A stretch of DNA of 5,729 bases, from contig CAMHMM010000129.1 of assembly GCA_946186215.1 (NCBI GenBank), positions 1-5,729 of the forward strand. The letters are read 5' to 3'. Position numbers and translations under genes: made by a program. The DNA comes from an uncultured Ruminococcus sp. (GTDB lineage: Bacteria; Bacillota; Clostridia; Oscillospirales; Ruminococcaceae). Positions 1 to 5,729 of the stretch are shown in pieces. The stretch's first letter is position 1. The number at the start of each line of letters is the position of its first letter. Below the pieces are notes generated by a model. The model saw only the letters and a list, made by a program, of their open reading frames with translations. It had not been told where the DNA came from and ran no database searches.

Positions 1-50
1 CTGCGGGTATTGAAAAAGATTTTTTTATCAGAGCCTCTGAAATGAGTTAA
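1..50 (+). CDS. Possible C-terminal tail of an unidentified upstream gene (partial)
   Basis: Reading from position 3, an open frame gives AGIEKDFFIRASEMS followed by a TAA stop at 48-50, which is 15 nt before the dnaX start. That spacing would suit a co-transcribed upstream gene. The other two forward frames stop at 11-13 and 43-45. Only 15 residues are visible, so no family can be named. In several Firmicutes tadA lies upstream of dnaX, but nothing in this tail identifies it as TadA. The stretch could equally be non-coding, because a 15-codon open frame is weak evidence. Confidence 0.3.
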   Translation, partial: AGIEKDFFIRASEMS

Positions 51-65
51 AATAGGATAACCGAT

Positions 66-1664
66 ATGTATCAGGCACTATACAGGAAATATCGTCCGGT
101 GACCTTCACCGATGTTATTTCACAGGATCATATAACCACAACACTGAAAAACCAGATAACCTCGGGAAAGACGGCGCACGCCTATCTTTTCACAGGCTCG
201 AGAGGCACGGGAAAGACCACCTGCGCGAGAATATTCGCAAAGGCTCTCAACTGCCTTTCCCCCGTTGACGGCAACCCCTGTAATGAATGCGAGATATGCA
301 AAGCGGCGGACGAATTTGCCCTGACGGATATCATCGAGATAGACGCTGCATCAAACGGAAGCGTTGATGATGCAAGAGAGCTTCGTGAGGCTGCACTTTA
401 CACGCCTGAGCGCTGCAGATATAAGGTTTATATAATAGACGAAGTGCATATGCTTTCCAAGGATGCATTTAATGCACTTTTGAAAATAATCGAAGAGCCG
501 CCTGAGCATGTAAAATTCATCATGGCGACTACTGAGCTCCATAAGGTACTGCCAACGATCCTTTCAAGATGCCAGCGCTTTGATTTCATGCGCATAAGAA
601 CAGAGGATATCGCATCAAGAGTGAAAAAGGTTGCGGAGCTTGAAAGCATCACAATAGATGATGATTCAGCTGAGCTCATAGCAAAGACTGCCGACGGCGG
701 TATGCGTGATGCACTTTCCATTCTTGACAGATGCATAGCCTTCGGCGATGTTATCAATGTGGATGTGGTATCTGAGGCAACAGGCCTTGCGGGAAGGGAA
801 TATCTTTTCGATATCGCCCGTTCCGTTGCGGAAAACGATCCCACAAAGGCTCTTGATGTGATAAGCAGGCTTTATGCAGGTTCAAAGGATATGCAGAGGC
901 TATGTGAAGAGCTTATTACGCAGTTCAGAAATATACTGATCCTGATCTCATCTCCTGCCAACAGGAGCATAATAATATGCCTGCCCAGCGAGATGAAGAT
1001 ACTTGAAGAGATCGCATCAAAAATGACGGCGGATAAGGCCATCGGCGTTATAGATGCCCTTGGGCGCTGCATCGAAAGAATGCGCCAGTCTGTTTCAAAG
1101 AGAATCGATCTGGAGATATGCATAATAAAGCTTTGCTCCGGAGTGGATACCGGCAGCGGCAGCAAAGCGGACAGCGGTATGGTGAATACGCTTGTAAGCA
1201 GGCTTTCAGTCCTCGAAGAGCAGATAAGAAACGGGGTCGGAACTGCTCCGAGGCCGCTCAGCCCTGCAAAAAGGGAGATGCAGCTTGCTTCTGCACCTGC
1301 AGGTCTCACCGAGGTGAGCAACTGGCAGGGCATCATCGAGGAAATATCCCGTACAAATCCTGCGCTGGGCTCAAATCTCGGCGGTTCAACAGGATATATC
1401 AGCAGCCTACAGCTACTTATCAATTCAAGAAATGTTGTCCTCAAAGGGCTTATTTCCAAGGAAGATTATCACCGTATGGTGCTTGACATCGTTTCTGCCC
1501 GTACAGGATTCAGGATAGAAAAGATCCTTGTCGGGTATAAACAGGAGCTTGACAGAAGCGGAATGCCTTCACAGGCTCCCGCAGAACAGACACAACCGGG
1601 TATAACCGTAGAGAGCATTCTTGAAAAAGCTCGTGCAAACGGTGTTCCCACAGAAGTTAATTAG
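66..1664 (+). CDS. dnaX: DNA polymerase III subunit gamma/tau (clamp loader ATPase)
   Basis: DnaX is the ATPase of the clamp loader, which opens the beta sliding clamp and places it on primed DNA; in the cytoplasm it also ties the loader to the replicative polymerase. The 532-residue product opens with MYQALYRKYRP, the family's characteristic N-terminus. The AAA+ module shows Walker A GSRGTGKT (44-51), four zinc-ligand cysteines (C63, C72, C75, C78), Walker B with DEVH (125-128), sensor-1 ATTE (154-157), the SRC motif with its arginine finger (167-169) and sensor-2 GGMRDALS (211-218). Residues of about 243-360 fit the collar domain. A Gly/Ser/Pro-rich linker (about 361-415) leads to a tau-like C-terminal domain. 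Length is normal for Firmicutes. AGGA at 54-57 supports the ATG at 66. No convincing slippery site for making a short gamma form was found. ybaB follows after 85 nt. Confidence 0.98.
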   Translation: MYQALYRKYRPVTFTDVISQDHITTTLKNQITSGKTAHAYLFTGSRGTGKTTCARIFAKALNCLSPVDGNPCNECEICKAADEFALTDIIEIDAASNGSVDDARELREAALYTPERCRYKVYIIDEVHMLSKDAFNALLKIIEEPPEHVKFIMATTELHKVLPTILSRCQRFDFMRIRTEDIASRVKKVAELESITIDDDSAELIAKTADGGMRDALSILDRCIAFGDVINVDVVSEATGLAGREYLFDIARSVAENDPTKALDVISRLYAGSKDMQRLCEELITQFRNILILISSPANRSIIICLPSEMKILEEIASKMTADKAIGVIDALGRCIERMRQSVSKRIDLEICIIKLCSGVDTGSGSKADSGMVNTLVSRLSVLEEQIRNGVGTAPRPLSPAKREMQLASAPAGLTEVSNWQGIIEEISRTNPALGSNLGGSTGYISSLQLLINSRNVVLKGLISKEDYHRMVLDIVSARTGFRIEKILVGYKQELDRSGMPSQAPAEQTQPGITVESILEKARANGVPTEVN

Positions 1665-1674
1665 CCTATTACGG

Positions 1675-1724
1675 GCAGCCTCATACAACACAGACTGTAT
1701 AGTCGGGTATGTATGCCGAGCTGC
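1675..1724 (+). repeat. Nested inverted repeats in the dnaX-ybaB spacer
   Basis: Three inverted repeats are nested in this 50-nt stretch. The outer arms are GCAGC (1675-1679) and GCTGC (1720-1724). The middle arms are CATAC (1682-1686) and GTATG (1711-1715, with an alternative copy at 1707-1711). The inner arms are GACT (1693-1696) and AGTC (1701-1704) around the loop GTAT. As RNA they could fold into one interrupted stem-loop between the dnaX stop and the ybaB ribosome binding site (AAAGGAG, 1736-1742), leaving that site free. There is no U-tract after the outer arm, so it does not look like a terminator. No clear sigma-A promoter is visible in the 85-nt spacer, so ybaB is probably transcribed with dnaX. 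The structure may mark a processing or stability element; this is inference and the arms are short. Confidence 0.35.
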
Positions 1725-1749
1725 ATTAATAATACAAAGGAGTTTTTTT

Positions 1750-2100
1750 ATGAAAGCAAGATTACCACAGGGAATGGGCGGCCAGCAGAGTATGCAGAGC
1801 ATGATCAAGCAGGCTCAGAAAATGCAGACCGAGATCACAGAGGTTCAGGAGCAGATCGAGCAGGAGACCTTCTCGACTACTGCTGGCGGCGGCGCTGTTG
1901 AGATAACAATGACCGGACGCAAGGAGATCAAAGAACTGAAGATCTCCCCCGATGCTATCAAGGATGCTGTTGATGATCCTTCCATGCTTGAGGATCTGGT
2001 CATCAGTGCGGTAAATGAGTGCATCAACACCATCAACGCCTCCACTGAGGACAGAATGGGAGCTATCACAGGCGGTGTAAGCTTCCCCGGACTTTTCTGA
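1750..2100 (+). CDS. ybaB: YbaB/EbfC-family nucleoid-associated protein
   Basis: Members of this family are small dimeric DNA-binding proteins of the nucleoid, commonly encoded just after dnaX; their precise role is not settled. The product is 116 residues, slightly longer than the usual 100-110. It has a Gln/Met-rich N-terminal helix (about residues 12-42, with KQAQKMQTEITEVQEQ), then the conserved core AGGGAVEITMTGRKEI (about 45-60) and LKISPDAI, followed by an acidic helical section (DPSMLEDLVISAVNE) and a Gly-rich end. The ATG at 1750 is chosen because AAAGGAG (1736-1742) lies 7 nt upstream across a run of T. The same frame is open further upstream to 1621, but that would overlap the end of dnaX and extend the protein well beyond family length. 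A terminator-like hairpin follows the stop by 11 nt, making ybaB the likely last gene of the dnaX unit. Confidence 0.96.
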   Translation: MKARLPQGMGGQQSMQSMIKQAQKMQTEITEVQEQIEQETFSTTAGGGAVEITMTGRKEIKELKISPDAIKDAVDDPSMLEDLVISAVNECINTINASTEDRMGAITGGVSFPGLF

Positions 2101-2111
2101 TACTGACAATC

Positions 2112-2145
2112 CCCCTCCCTTTCAGACAGGGAGGGGTTCGTTGTA
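2112..2145 (+). terminator. Intrinsic-terminator-like hairpin after ybaB
   Basis: A perfect 9-bp G+C-rich stem is formed by CCCCTCCCT (2112-2120) and AGGGAGGGG (2128-2136) around the 7-nt loop TTCAGAC. It lies 11 nt after the ybaB stop. The following tail, TTCGTTGTAT, is only moderately T-rich, so termination may be incomplete. Its position between ybaB and the radC promoter fits the end of the dnaX-ybaB transcript. Confidence 0.8.
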
Positions 2146-2204
2146 TAATCATAATGAATATTCAAGCGCATATTTGTGCATTATAACGAGTTTGATAAAA
2201 ATAG

Positions 2205-2233
2205 TTGAGAAAATGCCTTATAAGTGGTATAAT
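2205..2233 (+). promoter_or_regulatory. Sigma-A-type promoter for radC-uvrA
   Basis: A -35 box TTGAGA (2205-2210, five of six consensus bases) and a perfect -10 box TATAAT (2228-2233) are separated by exactly 17 nt. The TGG before the -10 box supplies an extended -10 (TGn). Transcription is expected to begin near 2240, giving a leader of about 57 nt before the TTG start of radC. The surrounding sequence is A+T-rich and comes after the ybaB hairpin. This strongly suggests that radC and uvrA form a transcription unit separate from dnaX-ybaB. It also argues against a radC start upstream of about 2240, even though the frame is open back to 2141. Confidence 0.85.
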
Positions 2234-2239
2234 TATTCT

Positions 2240-2261
2240 GGAAATACAGGTCTGTGTTTCC
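2240..2261 (+). promoter_or_regulatory. 22-bp near-perfect palindrome at the predicted radC-uvrA transcription start
   Basis: The left half GGAAATACAGG and right half TCTGTGTTTCC are complementary at every paired position except one T/G pair, which would be a wobble in RNA, and the two central bases. The palindrome begins 7 nt after the -10 box, on the expected first transcribed base. As DNA it is well placed as an operator that would block initiation. As RNA it would form a 9-bp stem with loop GGTC at the extreme 5' end of the transcript, a position known to protect some mRNAs. It does not contain the Gram-positive LexA box GAAC-N4-GTTC. The regulator, if any, cannot be named. Confidence 0.6.
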
Positions 2262-2283
2262 TGATGTATGTTTTGATATCACC

Positions 2284-2302
2284 GAAAGGACGGCTATTGC
2301 CG
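2284..2302 (+). promoter_or_regulatory. Ribosome binding site and start-codon hairpin of radC
   Basis: GAAAGGA (2284-2290) is the only good Shine-Dalgarno match near the 5' end of radC, and it sits 6 nt before an in-frame TTG at 2297-2299. Later in-frame starts, GTG at 2306 and ATG at 2315, lie 15 and 24 nt from it, too far for efficient use. A 4-bp hairpin, CGGC (2291-2294) and GCCG (2299-2302) with loop TATT, places the TTG partly in the loop, which together with the weak start codon could keep translation low. The hairpin is short and may be chance. Confidence 0.5.
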
Positions 2303-3118
2303 ACGGTGCATAAAATGAATGGAGATCCGTTTGAAATAGAAGAAAAAGCTTCTGCACTGCTTGATGAAGAGATCTCACAGGCGCTGAATAAGCTAAAAGA
2401 AGAGATCGAACAGGAAAAGCGTGCTAAAAAGGCTGCTCCGTCCGGTTCAAAAGGGCACCGTGGGCGGGTAAAGGAGCGCTTTCTTGCCTCGGGCTTTGAC
2501 GGCTTTGCGGAGCATGAAGTGCTGGAGCTGCTGCTGTTCTACGCTATCCCGTATAAGGACACAAAGCAGACTGCCTATGAGCTTCTGAAAAAATTCGGGA
2601 ACATTGCGGGAGTGTTCAACGCTTCGGTCTCTGATTTGACACAGATAAGCGGCATTACCGAAAATGCTGCCATTCTGTTTAAAATGATACCTCCCCTGAT
2701 AGGGATCTACTATACGGAAAATCAGCAGGGAATGATGTATACCAATACATCAGAGCTTGCTGCTATGTTTCGTCCCTACTTCGTTGGGGCGGGCAGCAAT
2801 TTGTTTATGATGGCCTGCTTTGACAGAAATCTCAGAATGATCGGTGTCAGCAGGATAAGTGATGAAAGAGGCGGAGCATCATCCATAATAATGCGCTCAG
2901 TGATGACTGAGGCACTAAAGGGCGGCTGCAGAATGGCAGCGATCGCACACAATCACCCCGGGGCATCGCCAAAACCGTCGGAGGAGGATATTGCGGTCAC
3001 AAGGCGTATCGGCGATCTTCTGAATGCGATAGATGTTAAGCTGATGGATCATATAATAATAGGTTCCTCAAAGACATATTCCATGCGCGACGGCGGCGAG
3101 CTTGGTATCTTTGACTGA
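2297..3118 (+). CDS. radC: RadC-family protein (HhH plus JAMM/MPN+ domain)
   Basis: The family was named for DNA repair, but its biochemical role is unsettled. From the TTG at 2297 the product is 273 residues; from the ATG at 2315 it is 267. An unusually charged, helix-prone N-terminal segment (about residues 14-47, rich in E, K and A) precedes GHRGRVKERF (53-62) and the conserved EHEVLELLLFYAIP (72-85). A helix-hairpin-helix region follows (about 101-132, ISGITENAA), then the JAMM domain. The zinc motif H-x-H-x7-S-x2-D is intact: HNHP starts at H218, with S228 and D231 downstream (HNHP codons at 2948-2959). The glutamate usually found eight residues before the 'LD..N' strand end appears to be N168 (codon 2798-2800), which questions peptidase activity. 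The end LMDHIIIGSSKTYSM is typical of the family. The TTG start is supported by GAAAGGA at 2284-2290. uvrA begins 14 nt after the stop, so the two are probably co-transcribed. Confidence 0.93.
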   Translation: MPTVHKMNGDPFEIEEKASALLDEEISQALNKLKEEIEQEKRAKKAAPSGSKGHRGRVKERFLASGFDGFAEHEVLELLLFYAIPYKDTKQTAYELLKKFGNIAGVFNASVSDLTQISGITENAAILFKMIPPLIGIYYTENQQGMMYTNTSELAAMFRPYFVGAGSNLFMMACFDRNLRMIGVSRISDERGGASSIIMRSVMTEALKGGCRMAAIAHNHPGASPKPSEEDIAVTRRIGDLLNAIDVKLMDHIIIGSSKTYSMRDGGELGIFD

Positions 3119-3132
3119 CAAGAGGAGAATTT

Positions 3133-5729
3133 ATGCCTACTGATAAGATAACGATCAGAGGTGCAAGAGAGCACAATCTGAAAAATATAGATGTGGATAT
3201 TCCGAGAGACAAGCTCGTCGTAATGACAGGACCTTCGGGCTCGGGAAAATCCTCTCTTGCCTTCGACACCATATATGCAGACGGGCAGAGAAGATATGTG
3301 GAAAGCCTTTCTTCATATGCGCGAATGTTTCTGGGGCAGATGGACAAGCCCGATGCAGACCTTATTGAAGGACTTTCCCCTGCTATTTCAATAGACCAGA
3401 AGACTACATCAAAAAACCCCCGCTCGACTGTCGGGACTGTAACGGAGATATACGATTATTTCCGTCTGCTCTTTGCAAGAATAGGCATCCCCCACTGCCC
3501 CATATGCGGCAGAGTGATAGAGCAGCAGTCCGTAGATCAGATCGTTGATAGCATTACAGGCCTTGAAAACGGCACAAAGATACAGATACTTGCGCCGGTC
3601 ATCCGAGGAAGAAAGGGCGAGCACACAAAGGAGCTTGAAAGCGCAAAGCGTTCGGGCTATGTGAGAGTGCGCATAGATGGTATTATCTACGACCTTTCGG
3701 AGGAAATAAAGCTTGAAAAGAACAAAAAGCACACCATTGAGATCGTGGTAGACAGACTGGTAGTAAAGCCCGAGATGAACACCCGTCTTGCGGACAGTAT
3801 CGAAACGGCTGCGGCACTTACAGGCGGCATAGTAGTATGCAGCATCGTTGACGGCGAGGATATGGTGTTTTCACAGAATTATGCCTGTCCCGAGCATGGA
3901 GTTTCAATGGAGGAGCTCACACCGAGGATGTTTTCATTCAACAATCCCTACGGTGCGTGTCCGAAATGCTCAGGTCTTGGCGTTTTCAAAAAGGTGGATG
4001 AGTCTCTTATCATCCCCGATATGAGCCTTTCCATAGATGAAGGCGCAGTGAAGGCTACAGGCTGGGCTGCAAAGGATGCAAATTCCATTGCCATGATGTA
4101 TTTCAAGGGCATAGCAGATAAATATGGCTTCAAGACCTCGCAGCCTCTGAGCAAATGGAGCGATGAGGCGGTCAATGCTCTGCTCTACGGTACCGGAACG
4201 GAAAAGCTCAAACTTCACAGAACTACATCCTACGGAGGCGGAGAATACTGCCAGCCCTTTGAGGGAGTGGTAAACAATCTTGAAAGGCGTTACAGGGAGT
4301 CAAATTCGGAATGGAGCAAGGCTGATATAGAGCAGTTCATGTCTGATGAAGTCTGCCCGCAGTGCAGCGGAAATCGACTGAAGCAGGATATTCTGTGCGT
4401 GACCGTGGGAGACAAAAACATTTCCGAGGTCTGCGATATGTCGGTAAAGCAGTGCAAGGCCTTTTTTGCGGGTATAAAACTCACAGAAAGAGAAAGCTTC
4501 ATAGCTGACAGGATAATAAAAGAGATAAACAATCGTCTCAGCTTCCTTGAAAGCGTTGGCCTTGAATACCTCACACTTTCAAGAGCGGCAGGAACTCTTT
4601 CCGGCGGCGAATCACAGCGTATTCGTCTTGCTACACAGATAGGATCGTCACTGGTGGGAGTTCTGTATATACTCGACGAACCCTCCATCGGCCTTCATCA
4701 GCGTGATAACGACAAGCTTATCGCCACACTGAAAAAACTTCGTGATCAGGGAAATACGCTTATCGTAGTAGAGCATGATGAGGATACCATCCGCTCTGCT
4801 GACTTCATCGTGGATATAGGTCCGTATGCAGGAGTAAACGGCGGAAGAGTGATCTGCGCCGGTACTCTTGACGATCTGCTAAAATGCGATGAATCAATAA
4901 CAGGTGCATATCTTTCTGGAAAAAGAAGGATCCCGGTTCCCACCGTAAGAAGACAGGGCAACGGAAAGTCCCTTGTTTTCAGAGGTGCTGCTGAAAATAA
5001 TCTGAAAAATATTGATGTATCTGTTCCTCTCGGCACCTTTACCTGTGTAACGGGAGTATCGGGCTCGGGGAAATCCTCTCTTGTAAATCAGATAATGTAT
5101 AAATATCTGCAGGGAAAGCTCAACCGCGCACGCACCAGAGCCGGAAGATTTGATTCCTGCTCGGGCATAGAGCATCTTGACAAGGTGATCGCCATAGACC
5201 AATCCCCTATCGGACGCACACCAAGATCAAACCCTGCCACATATACCGGAGTTTTCAATGACATCCGTGACCTGTTTGCTCAGACCAACGATGCAAAGGC
5301 TCACGGCTACACAAGCGGGCGTTTCTCTTTCAATGTAAAAGGCGGAAGATGCGAAGCCTGCGAGGGCGACGGCATAATCAAGATCGAAATGCACTTTCTC
5401 CCTGATATTTATGTGCCATGTGATGTCTGCAAGGGACACAGATACAACAGAGAAACTCTTGAGATACGCTACAAGGGCAAGAATATCTATGATGTTCTTG
5501 ATATGACAGTTGATGAGGGTGTTGAATTCTTTGAAAACCACCCCAAAATACACCGTAAGCTCCTTACTCTGCAGGATGTGGGACTCGGCTATATCAAGAT
5601 CGGTCAGCCTGCCACTACCCTTTCAGGCGGCGAGGCGCAGCGCGTCAAGCTTGCTACAGAGCTTTCCAAGCGTTCCACAGGCAGAACGATCTATATTCTT
5701 GATGAGCCTACCACGGGACTTCACGCATC
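3133..5729 (+). CDS. uvrA: Excinuclease ABC subunit A (3' end beyond the window)
   Basis: UvrA is the dimeric ATPase that finds bulky DNA lesions and loads UvrB in nucleotide excision repair. The frame stays open from ATG 3133 to the window end, giving 865 residues; full-length UvrA is about 940, so some 75-80 are missing because the window ends, not because the gene is broken. The first ATPase shows Walker A GPSGSGKS (33-40), a zinc module (C252, H255, C276, C279), a CPQCSGNRL segment (408-416), signature LSGGESQR (489-496) and Walker B YILDEPSIGLH (512-522), then VVEHD (545-549). The second shows Walker A GVSGSGKS (641-648), the zinc finger C740/C743/C763/C766, signature LSGGEAQR (830-837) and Walker B YILDEPTTGLH (854-864). 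AGAGGAGA (3121-3128) is a strong ribosome binding site 4-5 nt before the ATG. radC ends 14 nt upstream. The first zinc module is CxxH...CxxC instead of four cysteines, which still suits zinc binding. Confidence 0.98.
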   Translation, partial: MPTDKITIRGAREHNLKNIDVDIPRDKLVVMTGPSGSGKSSLAFDTIYADGQRRYVESLSSYARMFLGQMDKPDADLIEGLSPAISIDQKTTSKNPRSTVGTVTEIYDYFRLLFARIGIPHCPICGRVIEQQSVDQIVDSITGLENGTKIQILAPVIRGRKGEHTKELESAKRSGYVRVRIDGIIYDLSEEIKLEKNKKHTIEIVVDRLVVKPEMNTRLADSIETAAALTGGIVVCSIVDGEDMVFSQNYACPEHGVSMEELTPRMFSFNNPYGACPKCSGLGVFKKVDESLIIPDMSLSIDEGAVKATGWAAKDANSIAMMYFKGIADKYGFKTSQPLSKWSDEAVNALLYGTGTEKLKLHRTTSYGGGEYCQPFEGVVNNLERRYRESNSEWSKADIEQFMSDEVCPQCSGNRLKQDILCVTVGDKNISEVCDMSVKQCKAFFAGIKLTERESFIADRIIKEINNRLSFLESVGLEYLTLSRAAGTLSGGESQRIRLATQIGSSLVGVLYILDEPSIGLHQRDNDKLIATLKKLRDQGNTLIVVEHDEDTIRSADFIVDIGPYAGVNGGRVICAGTLDDLLKCDESITGAYLSGKRRIPVPTVRRQGNGKSLVFRGAAENNLKNIDVSVPLGTFTCVTGVSGSGKSSLVNQIMYKYLQGKLNRARTRAGRFDSCSGIEHLDKVIAIDQSPIGRTPRSNPATYTGVFNDIRDLFAQTNDAKAHGYTSGRFSFNVKGGRCEACEGDGIIKIEMHFLPDIYVPCDVCKGHRYNRETLEIRYKGKNIYDVLDMTVDEGVEFFENHPKIHRKLLTLQDVGLGYIKIGQPATTLSGGEAQRVKLATELSKRSTGRTIYILDEPTTGLHA

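Noticed and set aside
25..53. Weak promoter-like pair TTATCA (25-30) and TAAAAT (48-53) before dnaX
   Set aside because: The predicted start near 60 would remove the AGGA ribosome binding site at 54-57, and the -35 box matches consensus poorly. The dnaX promoter is probably upstream of the window.
623..629. G AAA AAG heptamer in frame in dnaX
   Set aside because: It falls in the ATPase part of the protein (residue 187), far too early to yield a functional gamma-like product, and I see no stimulatory structure beside it.
1268..1274. A AAA AGG run in dnaX, near where some bacteria use a programmed frameshift to make gamma
   Set aside because: It is not the canonical A AAA AAG; the A-site codon would re-pair poorly. 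The nearest clear stem (CTCACC/GGTGAG, 1305-1318) starts about 30 nt downstream, much farther than in E. coli. The -1 frame runs on to 1486, adding about 70 residues instead of stopping promptly.
1118..1486. 122-codon open frame on the + strand inside dnaX
   Set aside because: It overlaps a fully conserved dnaX frame, lacks a convincing ribosome binding site and has a composition typical of out-of-frame translation.
2155..2179. Short palindrome TGAATATTCA (2155-2164) and small hairpin GCGCA/TGTGC (2166-2179) upstream of the radC promoter
   Set aside because: A 10-bp A+T-rich palindrome is expected several times by chance in a window of this size, and the adjacent stem is only 5 bp with one G-U pair. 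It lies roughly 80 nt before the predicted start.
2141..2296. Upstream extension of the radC frame to a TTG at 2141
   Set aside because: The stretch contains the radC promoter, the palindrome and the leader, has no good ribosome binding site at its start, and would add 52 residues unlike the family.
3409..5553. Several reverse-strand open frames of about 75-130 codons opposite uvrA
   Set aside because: All lie against a conserved uvrA frame, none shows a recognisable motif, and they are the usual by-product of the codon pattern of the real gene.

Overview
The window looks like chromosomal housekeeping DNA from a low-to-moderate G+C Firmicute, most likely a Clostridia/Oscillospiraceae (Ruminococcus-like) bacterium. 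That placement is inference. It rests on frequent AGA and ATA codons, strong AGGAG-type ribosome binding sites, a dnaX-ybaB gene pair with a zinc-binding DnaX of 532 residues, and a RadC of the 'GHRGR ... HNHPG' style that I associate with Clostridia. There is no rRNA, tRNA, CRISPR array, insertion sequence or sign of recent transfer. All genes run on the + strand.

Layout: (1) positions 1-50 may hold the last codons of an unidentified upstream gene. (2) 66-1664 is a complete dnaX (DNA polymerase III gamma/tau clamp-loader subunit). (3) 1665-1749 is an 85-nt spacer containing nested inverted repeats. (4) 1750-2100 is ybaB/ebfC, a small nucleoid-associated protein. (5) 2101-2296 is the main regulatory region: an intrinsic-terminator-like hairpin just after ybaB, then a near-consensus sigma-A promoter with an extended -10, then a 22-bp near-perfect palindrome lying on the predicted transcription start. 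(6) 2297-3118 is a radC-family gene, probably starting at TTG. (7) 3133-5729 is uvrA, cut by the window edge after 865 codons and missing roughly the last 75-80 residues expected of the family.

Functionally there are two units. dnaX-ybaB form a replication/nucleoid unit ending at the 2112-2136 hairpin. radC-uvrA form a second, tightly spaced unit (14-nt gap) with its own promoter. UvrA is the damage-recognition ATPase of nucleotide excision repair; the role of RadC is unsettled even in model organisms. recR, the usual third member of the Firmicute dnaX-ybaB cluster, is not next to ybaB here.

I found no convincing new biological system. The observations most worth a second look are the palindrome at the radC-uvrA transcription start, which does not match the Gram-positive LexA box, and the RadC protein, in which the glutamate expected in the JAMM metalloprotease site appears to be asparagine while the HxH/S/D zinc motif is intact.
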